A stretch of DNA of 64,000 nt from Stutzerimonas degradans (GCF_024448505.1 NZ_JAMOHV010000014.1:1-64000), one strand, 5' to 3'. Positions 48,829-59,937 are shown, numbered from the stretch's first letter. Numbers and translations are program-made. Notes: generated from the sequence alone by a model not told the origin.

Positions 48829-49371
48829 ATGGTGGTTTTCGAGATCCAACCGATGAGCGCCGAGCGTTATCGGCAGCAGACGCGACGCAGCACGATGGTG
48901 GTCATCGCGATCTTCGCCGTGCTGGCCATGGGGTTTGCCGCGGTGGCGGTGGCGTTGTTCGGCGAGCCGGGCGGCGACAACCTGCGCTGGAACATCGGCG
49001 GCGTGCTGGCTGGCTTGCTGCTCACCGTGGTGCTGGTGCGTGCGCTGTTCTGGCAACAACCCTGGATGGCGGCTGCCGCCTATGGCTGGCGGCTCAAGCG
49101 CAGCCTGATGAGCGTCACCAACCTCATGCATCAGGTGCAGGCCGGCGTCGCCGCACGTGATCCGCAGGCCATACAGCTGCTGCGTTTCTACCATCTGGGG
49201 CTCTCCCAGATGCACCAGTTGGACGGTAACAGCGTCGCGCTCAGCGATGCGACGCGCGAGATCGACCAGCACCGCGAACTGATGGAGTCGCTGGGCATGG
49301 ATATTGAGCAGCGGCAGCTCGATAGTGCCTGGCTGGAAACGGTCAAGCGCTTCCCGGCGGCAAAGAAGTAA
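48829..49371 (+). CDS. DUF3087 family membrane protein
   Basis: This 180-residue protein has two N-terminal membrane segments (about 24-44 and 55-73) and a cytoplasmic helical tail rich in Gln and Glu. It matches DUF3087, of unknown function. The ATG at 48829 follows AAAGGA. It lies 72 bases after lrgB. Confidence 0.78.
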   Translation: MVVFEIQPMSAERYRQQTRRSTMVVIAIFAVLAMGFAAVAVALFGEPGGDNLRWNIGGVLAGLLLTVVLVRALFWQQPWMAAAAYGWRLKRSLMSVTNLMHQVQAGVAARDPQAIQLLRFYHLGLSQMHQLDGNSVALSDATREIDQHRELMESLGMDIEQRQLDSAWLETVKRFPAAKK

Positions 49372-49400
49372 CGTCTGCGGAGCGGTATCGGACGTAAATA

Positions 49401-49415
49401 ATCGAATTGTTCGAT
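49401..49415. promoter_or_regulatory. dyad upstream of the pirin gene
   Basis: ATCGAA-TTG-TTCGAT is a perfect 6-base inverted repeat with a 3-base centre, about 105 bases before the pirin start. It may be an operator for the pirin-wrbA genes. No regulator gene adjoins it. Confidence 0.4.
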
Positions 49416-49518
49416 GTTTAGTGCGCGAAAATTGCACTCATTTCGTCATTGGATCAATACATCATGGCTCCACGTTCGCTGCGCCGGCCCCGGCCGGACA
49501 GCCTCAGAGGAGATTGCC

Positions 49519-50217
49519 ATGATCGAACTGCGTCCCCATGACAGCCTTGGCCATGCCCATCACGGCTGGCTGAATGCCCGTCACCATTTTTCCTTCGCCG
49601 ACTATCACGACCCGGCACGCATGCACTGGGGCCGGCTGCGCGTCTGGAACGACGACACGATCGCACCGCAGTCAGGTTTCCCCGCGCATCCGCACCGCGA
49701 CATGGAAATCATCACCTACGTGCGCCAGGGCGCCATCACCCACGAGGACAGCCTGGGCAATCGCGGCCGCACGGTTGCCGGTGATGTGCAGGTCATGAGC
49801 GCCGGCACCGGCATCGTCCACAGCGAGTACAACCTGGAGGACGAGGAGACCCGCATCTTCCAGATCTGGATCTTCCCCGAGCGCTCCGGCCTGGCGCCGT
49901 CCTGGGGTACCCGGCCGTTTCCCCGCGGCGAGCGCGCCGGCGCGTTCGTCACGCTGGCCAGCGGTATGCCGGACGACAGCGAGGCGCTGCCGATCCGTGC
50001 CAATGCACGTTTGGTGGCGGCGACCCTGGCGGCCGGGCAAAGCGCGGACTATTCCATAGGGAACGGCCGCAAGGTCTATTTGGTGCCCGCCAGTGGGCGC
50101 ATCGAAGTCAACGGCGTGCAGGCCGCGACCGGTGACGGCGTGGCGGTGCGCGATGAAGCGCAGCTGACCGTTACGGCGTTGGAAGACAGCGAGATCGTGC
50201 TGGTTGACGTGACCTGA
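49519..50217 (+). CDS. pirin family protein (YhhW-like)
   Basis: This 232-residue bicupin has the pirin metal motif HPHRDMEII (His, His and Glu ligands) in the N-terminal cupin and the [10 protein letters not shown] stretch. Bacterial relatives act as quercetin 2,3-dioxygenases or redox sensors; the substrate here is unknown. The ATG at 49519 follows GAGGAGA. wrbA follows 98 bases later. Confidence 0.9.
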   Translation: MIELRPHDSLGHAHHGWLNARHHFSFADYHDPARMHWGRLRVWNDDTIAPQSGFPAHPHRDMEIITYVRQGAITHEDSLGNRGRTVAGDVQVMSAGTGIVHSEYNLEDEETRIFQIWIFPERSGLAPSWGTRPFPRGERAGAFVTLASGMPDDSEALPIRANARLVAATLAAGQSADYSIGNGRKVYLVPASGRIEVNGVQAATGDGVAVRDEAQLTVTALEDSEIVLVDVT

Positions 50218-50315
50218 GCCGGATTGGCGGCTCGTTGCACCTGTTTCACCGGGTTGCCGGAACGATGGTCAACCCACGCTTTCAGAAACCCCGAACCCTC
50301 CCAGGAGATAGCAAG

Positions 50316-50915
50316 ATGGCGAAGATTCTCGTGCTGTATCACTCGATGTACGGCCATATCGAAACGATGGCCAATGCCGTGGCCGAGGGCGCGCGCTGCG
50401 TCGCCGGTGCCGAGGTGACCATCAAGCGCGTGCCGGAAACCATGCCGGCCGAGGTATTCAAGAATGCCGGCGGCAAGAGCGATCAGGCCGCGCCCGTGGC
50501 GAGCCCGGCCGAACTGCCCGACTACGACGCGATCATCTTCGGTACGCCGACCCGCTTCGGCAACATGTCCGGGCAGATGCGCAATTTCCTCGACCAGACC
50601 GGCGGCCTGTGGGCCAAGGGCGCGCTGCACGGCAAGGTCGCCAGCGTGTTCAGCTCGACCGGCACCGGCGGCGGCCAGGAGATGACCATCACCTCGACCT
50701 GGACCACCCTGGCGCACCACGGAATGATCATCGTGCCGATCGGTTATGGCACCAGCGAGCTGTTCGACATCTCCGAAACCAATGGCGGCACACCCTATGG
50801 TGCCACCACCATCGCCGGTGGCGACGGCTCTCGCCAGCCTTCGCAGAAGGAGCTGAACATTGCGCGCTTCCAGGGCGAGCACGTCGCCAAGCTGACGGTG
50901 AAGCTCAAGGGCTGA
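50316..50915 (+). CDS. wrbA: NAD(P)H:quinone oxidoreductase WrbA
   Basis: WrbA is a flavodoxin-like FMN enzyme that reduces quinones by two electrons and so avoids semiquinone radicals. The 199-residue protein has the FMN-phosphate loop [11 protein letters not shown] near 9-19 and the [10 protein letters not shown] and [12 protein letters not shown] motifs. An AGGAGA site precedes the ATG. Confidence 0.95.
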   Translation: MAKILVLYHSMYGHIETMANAVAEGARCVAGAEVTIKRVPETMPAEVFKNAGGKSDQAAPVASPAELPDYDAIIFGTPTRFGNMSGQMRNFLDQTGGLWAKGALHGKVASVFSSTGTGGGQEMTITSTWTTLAHHGMIIVPIGYGTSELFDISETNGGTPYGATTIAGGDGSRQPSQKELNIARFQGEHVAKLTVKLKG

Positions 50916-51191
50916 GGCTGCGCCGCCGTTCCCGTGCCGCGCGCCTGCGCGGCATTGCTGTACCCGCCGCGCCGGCTGTCCGCTGGTGCGGCGTTCCCCC
51001 CTGTTGAAAGCCGGGCGGCCGCCTGGCCGTTCGGCCCTTCTCCTGTTTGGCGACGCCCCTCTGGTTTGTCCGGGGTCCGGCGCGTCATACTTCTGCGCCG
51101 AGCGCTCGGTGTGGTCGCATGCATCCTGCGGCGCCGAGGTCTCATTTAGCGGTCGTAGCGACCGTACCTTCCCGCAGCAACGAGATTCCCG
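50916..51191. other. intergenic region between wrbA and bglX
   Basis: GC-rich with scattered short inverted repeats (for example around GCGCGCCTGCGCGGC). I see no gene and no clear promoter. Confidence 0.4.
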
Positions 51192-53501
51192 ATGAAACCC
51201 CAACTGCCGTTGGTGAAAAGACTCCCCGTGTTCGGTCTGCTCGCCGGATTTTTCATGCACGCCGCCATCGCCGCCGAGTCTCCTGCGCTGGACGACAAGC
51301 AGGCGTTCATCGACAGCCTGATCGAGCGCATGACCCTCGAGGAGAAGATTGGCCAGTTGCGGCTGATCAGCATCGGCGCAGACATGCCGCAGCCGAAGAT
51401 TCTCGAGGAACTGCAGGCGGGCCACATCGGCGGCACCTTCAATAGCGTCACCCGCCACGACAACCGCCCCATGCAGGAAGCCGCGCGGCGCAGCCGCCTG
51501 GGAATTCCGATCTTCTTCGCTTACGACGTGGTGCATGGTCACCGCACGATCTTCCCGATCGGCCTCGGCCTGGCGTCGAGCTGGAATCTGCCGACCATCG
51601 CCCGCAGCGGTCGCGTGGCGGCCATCGAGGCCAGCGCCGACGGCCTGGACATGACCTTCGCGCCAACCGTGGACATTTCCCGCGACCCGCGCTGGGGGCG
51701 CACCTCCGAAGGCTTCGGCGAAGATCCGTATCTGGTTTCGGAAATCGCCCGCACGATGGTCAAGGCTTATCAGGGCGAATCCGTCGCGGCGCCGGACAGC
51801 ATCATGGCAAGCGTCAAGCATTTCGCGCTGTACGGCGCGGTGGAGGGCGGGCGCGACTACAACGTGGTCGATATGAGCCCGATGCGCATGCACCAGGACT
51901 TCCTCCCGCCGTACCGCGCGGCCGTGGAGGCAGGCGCCGGTGGCGTGATGGTCGCGCTGAACGCCATCAACGGCGTGCCGGCGAGCGCCAACAGCTGGCT
52001 GCTGCGTGACCTGTTGCGCCGCGACTGGGGCTTTCGCGGGATGACCGTCAGCGACCACGGCGCGATCAGCGAGCTGCTGCGCCACGGCGTCGCGCAGGAC
52101 GGGCGCGAGGCGGCGCGGCTTGCGCTCAAGGCGGGTATCGACATGAGCATGGCCGACTCGCTGTACCGCGACGAACTGCCCGGGCTGGTACGTGATGGCG
52201 AAGTCGAGATCGGCGAGATCGACGCTGCGGTGCGCGAGGTGCTGGGCGCCAAGTACGACATGGGCCTGTTCCACGATCCGCTGCGGCGCATCGGTGCAGC
52301 CGCCGACGATCCGCAGGACGTCGATGCCGAGAGCCGTTTGCACCGGGCGGAGGCGCGTGCGGTGGCGCGCGAATCGCTGGTGCTGCTGGAGAACCGCGCG
52401 CAGACGCTGCCGCTGAAGAAAAGCGGCACCATTGCACTGGTCGGCCCGCTGGCCGATTCGCCGCTCGACATGCTCGGCAGCTGGTCGGCCGCCGGTGTTG
52501 CCGCGCAGGCGGTGACGCTGCGTCAGGGGCTGACCGCGGCACTGGCCGGCAAGGCGACGCTGCTCCATGCCCGCGGCGCCAACATTACCGACGATCCGCA
52601 CCTCGTCGAATACCTGAACTTCCTCAACTGGGACACGCCCGAAGTGGTGCAGGACCCGCGCCCGGCCGCGCAGATGATCGCCGAAGCGGTCGCTGCCGCC
52701 GAACGTGCCGATGTGGTGATTGCCGCCGTCGGTGAATCGCGCGGCATGTCCCACGAGAGTTCGAGCCGCACCAGTCTGCAGATTCCACCCAGCCAGCAGG
52801 CGCTGCTACGCGCGCTCAAGGCAACCGGCAAGCCGCTGGTGCTGGTGCTGATGAACGGCCGGCCGTTGGAGCTTGGCTGGGCCAAGGCCAACGCTGATGC
52901 GATCCTGGAAACCTGGTTCAGCGGCACCGAAGGCGGTCATGCGATCGCCGACGTGCTGTTCGGCGACTACAACCCTTCCGGCAAGCTGCCGATCTCCTTT
53001 CCGCGTTCGGTGGGACAGATTCCCACCTACTACAATCACCTGCGCGTCGGGCGTCCCTATGTCGAGGGCAAGCCGGGCAACTACACCTCGCAGTACTTCG
53101 AGGAACCCACCGGCCCGCTGTACCCGTTCGGCTACGGCCTGAGCTATACCGATTTCGAGCTGTCGCACGTGTCCCTGTCGAGTGCCGAGCTGCGCCTGCC
53201 GGGCACCTTGCAGGCGAGCGTGAAGGTGAAGAACAGCGGTTCGCGTGACGGTGCTGCGGTGGTCCAGCTGTACATCCGCGATCAGGTGGCGTCGGTGATT
53301 CGCCCGGTCAAAGAACTCAAGGCGTTTCGCAAGGTCATGCTCAAGGCCGGCGAGGAGCGTGAGGTCCGCTTCGACATCGGCGAGAAAGATCTGCGGTTCT
53401 TCAATGCCCAGCTGCGGCAGGTGGCCGAGCCTGGCGAATTCGAGGTGCAGATCGGGCTCGATTCGCAGCAGGTACGCAGCGCCGCATTCATCTTGCGCTG
53501 A
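51192..53501 (+). CDS. bglX: periplasmic beta-glucosidase (GH3 family, BglX)
   Basis: BglX cleaves beta-linked glucosides in the periplasm. The 769-residue protein has a signal peptide (residues about 1-28, ending HAAIAAE), the GH3 N-terminal barrel with the nucleophile Asp in GMTVSDHGA near residue 288, a C-terminal GH3 domain, and a fibronectin III-like end. It lies before the opgGH genes; a functional link through glucans is only a possibility. Confidence 0.93.
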   Translation: MKPQLPLVKRLPVFGLLAGFFMHAAIAAESPALDDKQAFIDSLIERMTLEEKIGQLRLISIGADMPQPKILEELQAGHIGGTFNSVTRHDNRPMQEAARRSRLGIPIFFAYDVVHGHRTIFPIGLGLASSWNLPTIARSGRVAAIEASADGLDMTFAPTVDISRDPRWGRTSEGFGEDPYLVSEIARTMVKAYQGESVAAPDSIMASVKHFALYGAVEGGRDYNVVDMSPMRMHQDFLPPYRAAVEAGAGGVMVALNAINGVPASANSWLLRDLLRRDWGFRGMTVSDHGAISELLRHGVAQDGREAARLALKAGIDMSMADSLYRDELPGLVRDGEVEIGEIDAAVREVLGAKYDMGLFHDPLRRIGAAADDPQDVDAESRLHRAEARAVARESLVLLENRAQTLPLKKSGTIALVGPLADSPLDMLGSWSAAGVAAQAVTLRQGLTAALAGKATLLHARGANITDDPHLVEYLNFLNWDTPEVVQDPRPAAQMIAEAVAAAERADVVIAAVGESRGMSHESSSRTSLQIPPSQQALLRALKATGKPLVLVLMNGRPLELGWAKANADAILETWFSGTEGGHAIADVLFGDYNPSGKLPISFPRSVGQIPTYYNHLRVGRPYVEGKPGNYTSQYFEEPTGPLYPFGYGLSYTDFELSHVSLSSAELRLPGTLQASVKVKNSGSRDGAAVVQLYIRDQVASVIRPVKELKAFRKVMLKAGEEREVRFDIGEKDLRFFNAQLRQVAEPGEFEVQIGLDSQQVRSAAFILR

Positions 53502-53709
53502 GTGACTGTGACGCCCGCGTGCCGCCGGCTTGCCGATGCGGCAGCTGGCCGCAGGTAAGGTGCGCGACCATCTATCCGGCCTGTGTCCGGCGTGGGATGA
53601 TGCGCCGCCTCGATTGACCCGGCGCGGGAATCATTTAACCCGACGGCAGACCAACAGACAGACCGGCGCCGATCGATGGCCGGCATCATCGTGAAAATCA
53701 GGAGGGGAT

Positions 53710-55281
53710 GTGTCACGAAACATTGGTTTCCGGGCAGGCACGCGTAGCGGGCGCCTGCTGGGCATGGCGCTGGGCCTGTCCATGAGTCTGTTTGCCGGCA
53801 ACGGCTGGGCATTCGGCCTTGACGACGTGGCGAAGAAGGCCGAGGAGCTGGCGGCTGCCAACTACGCCGCGCCGCAAAGCAACCTGCCGGAAGTGTTCCG
53901 CAGCATGGCGTTCGCCGACTACCAGCAACTGCGTTTCCGTCCCGACAAGGCGCTCTGGCACGACGCGAAGACCCCGTTCGAGGTGCAGTTCTATCACCAG
54001 GGCATGCATTTCAACGTCCCGGTGAAGATCAACGAGATCACCAGCAAGGGCGTCAAGGAAGTCCGCTACGACCCGCAGATGTTCGATTTCGGCCAGGTAC
54101 AGATCGAACCTGCCGCCCTGGAGAACCTCGGTTTCGCCGGCTTCAAGGTGCTCTATCCGCTGAACGAGCCAAAAAAGGCCGATGAGCTGATCACCCTGCT
54201 CGGCGCCAGCTATTTTCGCGTGATCGGCAAGGGTCAGGTCTACGGCCTCTCGGCGCGTGGATTGGCCATCGACACCGCCTTGCCGAGCGGCGAGGAGTTT
54301 CCGAGCTTCCGTGAATTCTGGATCGAGCGGCCGCAGGCCGACCGGCGCAACCTGGTGATCTACGCACTGCTGGATTCGCCGCGCGCCACCGGTGCCTATC
54401 GCATGGTGGTGACGCCAGGCAAGGACAGCACCGTCGACGTGCAGGCGCGGGTTTACCTGCGCGAGCCCGTGGAAAAGCTCGGCCTCGGCGCGCTTACCAG
54501 CATGTACCTGTTCGGCGCCAACCAGCCGAGCGTGCAGCGCAACTACCGTCCGCAGCTGCATGATTCCGAAGGCCTGGCGATTCATGCTGGCAACGGCGAG
54601 TGGATCTGGCGACCGCTGAACAACCCCAAGCGCCTGAACATCAGCAGCTACAGCGTGGAGAATCCGCGTGGTTTCGGTCTGTTGCAGCGCACCCGCGATT
54701 TCGGCCGCTACGAGGATCTGGACGACCGCTACGAGCTGCGCCCCAGCGGTTGGGTCGAGCCGACCGGCGATTGGGGCAAGGGGCACGTCGAGCTGATCGA
54801 AATCCCCACGCCGGATGAGACCAACGACAACATCGTCGCCTTCTGGGTACCCGAGCAGCGCCCGGAGCCCGGCAAGCCGCTGGACTTCGCCTACCGCCTG
54901 CATTTCACGATGGATGAACCCGCGCTGCACGATCCGGCACTTGCCTGGGTCAGCCAGACGCGTCTGTCCACCGGCGACGTCAAGCAGTCGAACCTGATCC
55001 GCCAGCCTGACGGCAGCATCGCGCTGATCGTCGATTTCGTCGGCCCCAACCTTGCGGCGCTGCCGGCCGATGCGCCGGTGAGCACGCGGGTGAGTACCGA
55101 CGACAACGCCGAACTGGTGGAGAACAGCCTGCGCTACAATCCGGTGAGCAAGGGCTGGCGCCTGACGCTGCGGCTGAAAGTGCGCGACGCAGCGCGCCCG
55201 GTCGAGCTGCGCGCCGCACTGGTGGAAGGCGAGAAGACGCTTTCCGAAACCTGGAGCTACCAGATTCCAATCCATGAATAA
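53710..55281 (+). CDS. opgG: glucan biosynthesis protein OpgG (MdoG)
   Basis: OpgG is a periplasmic protein needed to branch osmoregulated periplasmic glucans. The 523-residue protein has a signal peptide, the [11 protein letters not shown] start of the mature part, and the family blocks [20 protein letters not shown] and FWIERPQ. It starts with GTG and overlaps opgH by 8 bases, so the two form an operon. Confidence 0.95.
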   Translation: MSRNIGFRAGTRSGRLLGMALGLSMSLFAGNGWAFGLDDVAKKAEELAAANYAAPQSNLPEVFRSMAFADYQQLRFRPDKALWHDAKTPFEVQFYHQGMHFNVPVKINEITSKGVKEVRYDPQMFDFGQVQIEPAALENLGFAGFKVLYPLNEPKKADELITLLGASYFRVIGKGQVYGLSARGLAIDTALPSGEEFPSFREFWIERPQADRRNLVIYALLDSPRATGAYRMVVTPGKDSTVDVQARVYLREPVEKLGLGALTSMYLFGANQPSVQRNYRPQLHDSEGLAIHAGNGEWIWRPLNNPKRLNISSYSVENPRGFGLLQRTRDFGRYEDLDDRYELRPSGWVEPTGDWGKGHVELIEIPTPDETNDNIVAFWVPEQRPEPGKPLDFAYRLHFTMDEPALHDPALAWVSQTRLSTGDVKQSNLIRQPDGSIALIVDFVGPNLAALPADAPVSTRVSTDDNAELVENSLRYNPVSKGWRLTLRLKVRDAARPVELRAALVEGEKTLSETWSYQIPIHE

Positions 55282-57829
55282 CCTGGCGTCAGCGTCCCTC
55301 GGCGGACACTATCTCGATCAATTGCCGCTGGCCGACGCCGAACGCCAGGCGCTGGCCGATGAGGTCGCGCGCGAGGGCGGCACGCTCGACGACCTGCATC
55401 GCGTCCTCGCCCAGCAGACCCCGGATACTGCGCCCGGCGTGCCGCCTTCGGCCGGTGCGCTGGGCTCGGTCGCCGCGCGGCTGAAGCTTGGCTGGGGCGA
55501 TACCTTCGAGCGTGGGCGTGCGCTGATGCGCGATCACCAGGCGCGCGTCTGCATCCGCTCGACGCCGCCGATCGTGCGTACCCGCATGGTGCCCGAGCCG
55601 TGGCACACCAACGTGCTGCGCCTGAGTTGGTGGCGCCTGCTGCGCAAGAAGAACCGCGCCGTGGAGGTGCCGCCGCCGGTCGAGCGCGACTCGCGCTGGC
55701 GCCAGGTGGTTGCCCTGCGCCGCACGTTGCTGCTGACGCTGATGCTGGTGCAGACCGTGATCGCCACCTGGCACATGAAATCCGTGCTGCCCTATCAGGG
55801 CTGGGCATTGGTCGATCTGCAGGAAGTCTTCCAGCAGCCGTGGCAGGAATCCGCGCGGCAGATCCTGCCTTACGTGGTGCAGACCAGCATCCTGCTGCTG
55901 TTCGCCTTGCTGTTCTGCTGGGTGTCGGTGGGCTTCTGGACGGCACTGATGGGCTTCTTCCAGCTGCTCAAGGGTCGCGACCGCTACAACATTTCCGCCA
56001 GCACGCTCGGCAACGAGCCGATCCCGCGCGAAGCGCGCACCGCGCTGGTGATGCCCATCGCCAACGAAGACGTGCCGCGGGTGTTCGCCGGTCTGCGCGC
56101 GACCTACGAGTCGCTGCTGGCCACGGGGCAGATCGAGCACTTCGATATCTTCGTGCTCAGCGACAGCAACGATCCCGACATCTGCGTAGCCGAGCAGAAA
56201 GCCTGGCTGGAGCTGTGCCGCGAGGTCGACGGTTTCGGCCATATCTTCTACCGCCGGCGCCGGCGCCGGGTGAAGCGCAAGAGCGGCAACATCGACGACT
56301 TCTGCCGTCGCTGGGGCAGCAGCTACCGCTACATGGTGGTGCTCGATGCCGACAGCGTGATGAGCGGCGATTGCCTGACCAGCCTGGTGCGGCTGATGGA
56401 GGCCAATCCCTCCGCCGGCATCATTCAGACGGCGCCCACCGCATCGGGCATGGACACCCTCTATGCGCGCATGCAGCAGTTCGCCACGCGCGTCTACGGC
56501 CCGCTGTTCACCGCCGGACTCAACTTCTGGCAGCTGGGCGAATCGCATTACTGGGGGCATAACGCGATCATCCGGGTCAAGCCGTTCATCGAGCACTGCG
56601 CGCTGGCGCCGTTGCCGGGCAAGGGTTCGTTCGCCGGTGCCATCCTCTCCCACGACTTCGTCGAGGCCGCGTTGATGCGCCGCGCCGGCTGGGGTGTGTG
56701 GATCGCCTATGACCTGCCGGGTAGCTACGAGGAACTGCCGCCCAACCTGCTCGACGAACTCAAGCGCGACCGTCGCTGGTGCCACGGCAACCTGATGAAC
56801 TTCCGCCTGTTCCTGGTCAAGGGCATGCACACCGTGCACCGCTTCGTGTTCCTCACCGGCGTGATGTCCTACCTGTCGGCGCCGCTGTGGTTCATCTTCC
56901 TGGTGCTGTCCACCGGCCTGCTGGCGATTCACACCCTGATGGTGCCGGAGTACTTCCTGCAGCCGAACCAGCTCTATCCGCTGTGGCCGCAGTGGCATCC
57001 GGAAGAGGCCATCATGCTGTTCTCGGCCACGCTGACGCTGCTGTTCCTGCCCAAGCTGTTGAGCGTGCTGCTCATCTGGATCAAGGGCGCGAACGAGTAC
57101 GGTGGGCGGCTGCGGCTGCTGCTGTCGATGCTGCTGGAGTCGCTGTTCTCGATGCTGGCGGCGCCGGTGCGCATGCTGTTCCACACGGTGTTCGTCACCG
57201 CCGCGTTCCTCGGCTGGTCGGTGCAGTGGCAGTCGCCGCAACGTGCCGACAACGCCACCCCGTGGAGCGAGGCCCTACGGCGGCATGGTCCGCAGATGCT
57301 GCTGGGCGTGCTCTGGACAGCGCTGGTGGCCTGGCTCGACCCGGCGTTCCTGTGGTGGCTGGCGCCGATCGTCGGCTCGCTGATCCTCTCGGCGCCGGTG
57401 TCGGTGATTACCAGCCGTACCGGGTTGGGGCTGGCGGCGCTGCGGCGCAAGCTGTTCCTGATTCCCGAGGAGTTCAATCCGCCGCAGGAGCTGGCGGCGA
57501 CCGATCGCTACGCCCGCGAGAACCACGACAACGCCCTGCACGACGGCTTCATCGCCGCGACGGTGGACCCGCTGTACAACGCGCTGGTCTGTGGAATGGC
57601 GCGTGCGCGCCACGCCAAGGTGGTGCCGGCGGCCGAGCAGTTGCGCGAGCAGCGCATGCAGCAGATTCTCGAAGCCGGCCCCGATGGTGCTGCCGAAGCG
57701 GCGCGCTGGCGTCTGCTCAACGACCCCAACGGCATGGCGCGCCTTCATCAGCGCATCTGGCAGGATCCGCGCTATCAGGCCTGGCACGACGCCTACCAGC
57801 GCTCCAGGGCATCGTCCGCCGGCTCCTGA
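55274..57829 (+). CDS. opgH: glucan glucosyltransferase OpgH (MdoH)
   Basis: OpgH is an inner-membrane family 2 glucosyltransferase that makes the linear beta-1,2-glucan backbone from UDP-glucose and passes it to the periplasm. The 851-residue protein has about eight membrane segments, a cytoplasmic catalytic domain with [10 protein letters not shown] (DxD) and the RDRRWCHGN motif, like the QxxRW of processive transferases. It lacks any neighbouring lipid-carrier gene, as expected. Confidence 0.95.
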   Translation: MNNLASASLGGHYLDQLPLADAERQALADEVAREGGTLDDLHRVLAQQTPDTAPGVPPSAGALGSVAARLKLGWGDTFERGRALMRDHQARVCIRSTPPIVRTRMVPEPWHTNVLRLSWWRLLRKKNRAVEVPPPVERDSRWRQVVALRRTLLLTLMLVQTVIATWHMKSVLPYQGWALVDLQEVFQQPWQESARQILPYVVQTSILLLFALLFCWVSVGFWTALMGFFQLLKGRDRYNISASTLGNEPIPREARTALVMPIANEDVPRVFAGLRATYESLLATGQIEHFDIFVLSDSNDPDICVAEQKAWLELCREVDGFGHIFYRRRRRRVKRKSGNIDDFCRRWGSSYRYMVVLDADSVMSGDCLTSLVRLMEANPSAGIIQTAPTASGMDTLYARMQQFATRVYGPLFTAGLNFWQLGESHYWGHNAIIRVKPFIEHCALAPLPGKGSFAGAILSHDFVEAALMRRAGWGVWIAYDLPGSYEELPPNLLDELKRDRRWCHGNLMNFRLFLVKGMHTVHRFVFLTGVMSYLSAPLWFIFLVLSTGLLAIHTLMVPEYFLQPNQLYPLWPQWHPEEAIMLFSATLTLLFLPKLLSVLLIWIKGANEYGGRLRLLLSMLLESLFSMLAAPVRMLFHTVFVTAAFLGWSVQWQSPQRADNATPWSEALRRHGPQMLLGVLWTALVAWLDPAFLWWLAPIVGSLILSAPVSVITSRTGLGLAALRRKLFLIPEEFNPPQELAATDRYARENHDNALHDGFIAATVDPLYNALVCGMARARHAKVVPAAEQLREQRMQQILEAGPDGAAEAARWRLLNDPNGMARLHQRIWQDPRYQAWHDAYQRSRASSAGS

Positions 57830-57836
57830 AACCGCA

Positions 57837-57867
57837 ACTGGCCACGTTGCCCGGCAACGTGGCCAGT
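57837..57867. terminator. perfect 31-base palindrome after opgH
   Basis: Two perfect 15-base arms (57837-57851 and 57853-57867; ACTGGCCACGTTGCC and its complement) meet with a single central base. It lies 7 bases after the opgH stop. There is no T-run, so it may be a Rho-independent-like barrier, an RNA stabiliser, or an element end. Confidence 0.55.
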
Positions 57868-57876
57868 GCGTCCCCT

Positions 57877-57899
57877 CGAACCCGCGCGCAGCGGGTTCG
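57877..57899. terminator. second stem-loop in the opgH-cytochrome gap
   Basis: Arms CGAACCCGC (57877-57885) and GCGGGTTCG (57891-57899) surround a 5-base loop. It stands 9 bases after the previous palindrome, between convergent genes. No T-run follows. Confidence 0.5.
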
Positions 57900-57957
57900 C
57901 TTCGAAGAGCCGGGCTCAGCTGGCTCGTCTTCTCTGCGTTTCCCGAGTGCCCTGTGT

Positions 57958-58632
57958 TCAGTGCAGGTGCTGGCTGCCGTCGGCGTGCCGGTGCACGTTG
58001 CGCTGGACGGTGGTATCGGGTGCATCGGCGGGAGGGTGATGGGTGCCTTCGGTCGGTGCGTCGTGGCTGGAATGCTGGCCGCTGTGGTCGTGCATGTCGG
58101 CTTCCCCGCCGCCATGCTGGTGGCCTTCACTCTGCGCGACCAGTGCGCGGTATTGCGCCACGTCGAGCTGTGGCAGACGTTCGAGAAACGCCACCATACC
58201 CCAGATGTACGGGTCGCTCATGCTCTTGCCCCAGGCCGGCATGCCACTGGCCTTGATGCCGTGCTTGATGATCCAGAAGGCGCGCGCGGGATCGCCGCCG
58301 GTGCCGAATTGGTGAAGCTGGCGTGGCGCGGGGTAGAGGCTCGCGCTCAGTTCCGTGTCGCTCATGCCCGGCGCCAGATGGCAGCCGATGCACATGGCGC
58401 GGTAGTTGCCCGCACCCGAACGGATCAGCGCCGCATCGTTTAGATCAGGCACGTCGATGCTCCGACTGCGCACGGCGATCGAGCGCTCACGGGCGATTTC
58501 CAGCAGGCGCTCGACTACTTGCGAGTGCGGCGCATCGGCGGCGACGTTGAAGACACCGGAGTAGATGGCGCCGCCACCGACGACGGCCAGCACGGCGCCG
58601 GCCAGCGCCAAAGTCTTGATTGTTGTTTTCAT
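57958..58632 (-). CDS. cytochrome c with His-rich tail, last gene of the copper cluster
   Basis: This 224-residue protein has an N-terminal membrane anchor or signal (residues 8-25), one c-type heme site Cys81-x-x-Cys84-His85, a probable axial Met131 (GIKASGMPAWG), and a C-terminal tail of about 55 residues with some 14 His. The tail could bind copper. It likely faces the periplasm and may accept electrons from copper oxidation. It lies 14 bases downstream of copB. The ATG at 58632 is used rather than one 18 bases upstream. Confidence 0.85.
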   Translation of the reverse strand: MKTTIKTLALAGAVLAVVGGGAIYSGVFNVAADAPHSQVVERLLEIARERSIAVRSRSIDVPDLNDAALIRSGAGNYRAMCIGCHLAPGMSDTELSASLYPAPRQLHQFGTGGDPARAFWIIKHGIKASGMPAWGKSMSDPYIWGMVAFLERLPQLDVAQYRALVAQSEGHQHGGGEADMHDHSGQHSSHDAPTEGTHHPPADAPDTTVQRNVHRHADGSQHLH

Positions 58633-58646
58633 GCGTGCGGCTTTGC

Positions 58647-59576
58647 TCAAAACCAGAATCGTATGCCGGCGACCAGGCGGGTGTCGCTGACATCTTCGTC
58701 TTCGTCACGCAGCAGGTCGGCGGTGTTGCCATAGGCGCGATTCCAGGTAACGCCGATGTAGGGCGCGAACTGGCGATTGATCTCGTAGCGCAGGCGCACT
58801 CCGAAGCCCGCATCGCTGAGCCCCGAACCGACACCACGGGCCTCGTCGTTGCGCGCGTGCAGGTTGAGTTCGGCGGTGGGTTGCAGCACCCAGCGCTGGG
58901 TCAGCAGGATGTCGTACTCGGCCTCCAGGCGCAGCGCGCTCTGGCCGCCTTCGCCGAGAAAGGCGGTGACTTCGGTTTCCAGGCCGAACAGCGGCATGCC
59001 CTGCACGCCGAAGGCCGCCCAGGTCTGCGGCGAGCCGGGCTTGAAGTCCTGGCGCACGCCGGCAACGGTTTCCCACCAGGGGCCGACGGCATGGCTCCAG
59101 AGCAGCTGCAGCTCGGCTTCTTCGGTATGACCGTCGGTGCGCTCGCCCTCGGAACGGAAGGCCAGGCGGTCGATGTCACCGCCATACCAGCCGGAGATAT
59201 CCCAGGCCAGCGCGCTGCCTGCATCGGCGTCCTGCCATTCCAGTTGATCGGCCAGGAACAGGAAGTGGCTCCCTCCCTGGTGCATCGCGTGTGGCGGCAG
59301 GTCTGGGAAGGCGGCGGCGCGATCCGCATCGCTGAGCGGCGGCACTGATGCGGCCGGCGACGGGGCGGAGACGGGCGGATGCGCCATCGAGCCGTGATCC
59401 ATGCCGTCATGTTGCATCGGGCTGTGTTGTGCCGCTCCGGCGTGGCTGTCATGCGCGGAATGATCCATGCCCTGCTGCGCCTGTGCCGTCGCCGCCACCA
59501 TGCCGGCGGCCAGGGCGAGAACCAGCTTCGCCCCGGCAGCGCCGGCAATGCCGATCAGTTGCCGCTCAGCGGTCAC
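58647..59576 (-). CDS. copB: copper resistance protein B
   Basis: CopB/PcoB is an outer-membrane beta-barrel that works with CopA in periplasmic copper resistance. The 309-residue protein has a signal peptide, a Met/His-rich linker (residues about 36-70, with repeats such as HDGMDHGS), and then a beta-barrel with the final strand GIRFWF. It starts with GTG overlapping the upstream small gene by 11 bases. Confidence 0.92.
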   Translation of the reverse strand: MTAERQLIGIAGAAGAKLVLALAAGMVAATAQAQQGMDHSAHDSHAGAAQHSPMQHDGMDHGSMAHPPVSAPSPAASVPPLSDADRAAAFPDLPPHAMHQGGSHFLFLADQLEWQDADAGSALAWDISGWYGGDIDRLAFRSEGERTDGHTEEAELQLLWSHAVGPWWETVAGVRQDFKPGSPQTWAAFGVQGMPLFGLETEVTAFLGEGGQSALRLEAEYDILLTQRWVLQPTAELNLHARNDEARGVGSGLSDAGFGVRLRYEINRQFAPYIGVTWNRAYGNTADLLRDEDEDVSDTRLVAGIRFWF

Positions 59577-59937
59577 GTGGTTTGTCCTTGGCGTTCCCCT
59601 TGGACGGGTTCTTGTCCCGTTGGCTGTTCTCCATGTTGCGATGCTCCAAGCCCTGACCCTGATTCACTTCACGGTGCTGCATGCTCTGGCCCATGTTGTC
59701 GTGGTCCATCATCTGGCCCTTGCCCATGTGCTCGTCGTGCATCTGCATCATGTTGCCCTGATCCATGCCTTGCTTGGCAGCGCCTCGCTGCTGCTGGGCC
59801 GGGTCGGCTTGCGAGGTGGCCGGCGTTTTCTCGGGATGGTGGCCGTCGTGCTGGTTCTGCTGTGCCTGCGCGGTGGTCAGCTGCAAGGCGGCAGCCAGGC
59901 CGCAGGCGATCAGGATGTTTTGCTTGAGCGTGTTCAT
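59566..59937 (-). CDS. small exported Met/His-rich protein between copA and copB
   Basis: This 123-residue protein has a signal peptide (residues 1-25, ending TAQAQ). The rest is nearly all Gln, Met, His, Asp and Lys, with repeated Met-Gln/Asp-His groups ([18 protein letters not shown]), the composition of a periplasmic copper-binding protein. I do not know a named family. It lies 11 bases after copA and overlaps the copB start, so it is in the same transcript. Confidence 0.78.
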   Translation of the reverse strand: MNTLKQNILIACGLAAALQLTTAQAQQNQHDGHHPEKTPATSQADPAQQQRGAAKQGMDQGNMMQMHDEHMGKGQMMDHDNMGQSMQHREVNQGQGLEHRNMENSQRDKNPSKGNAKDKPRDR

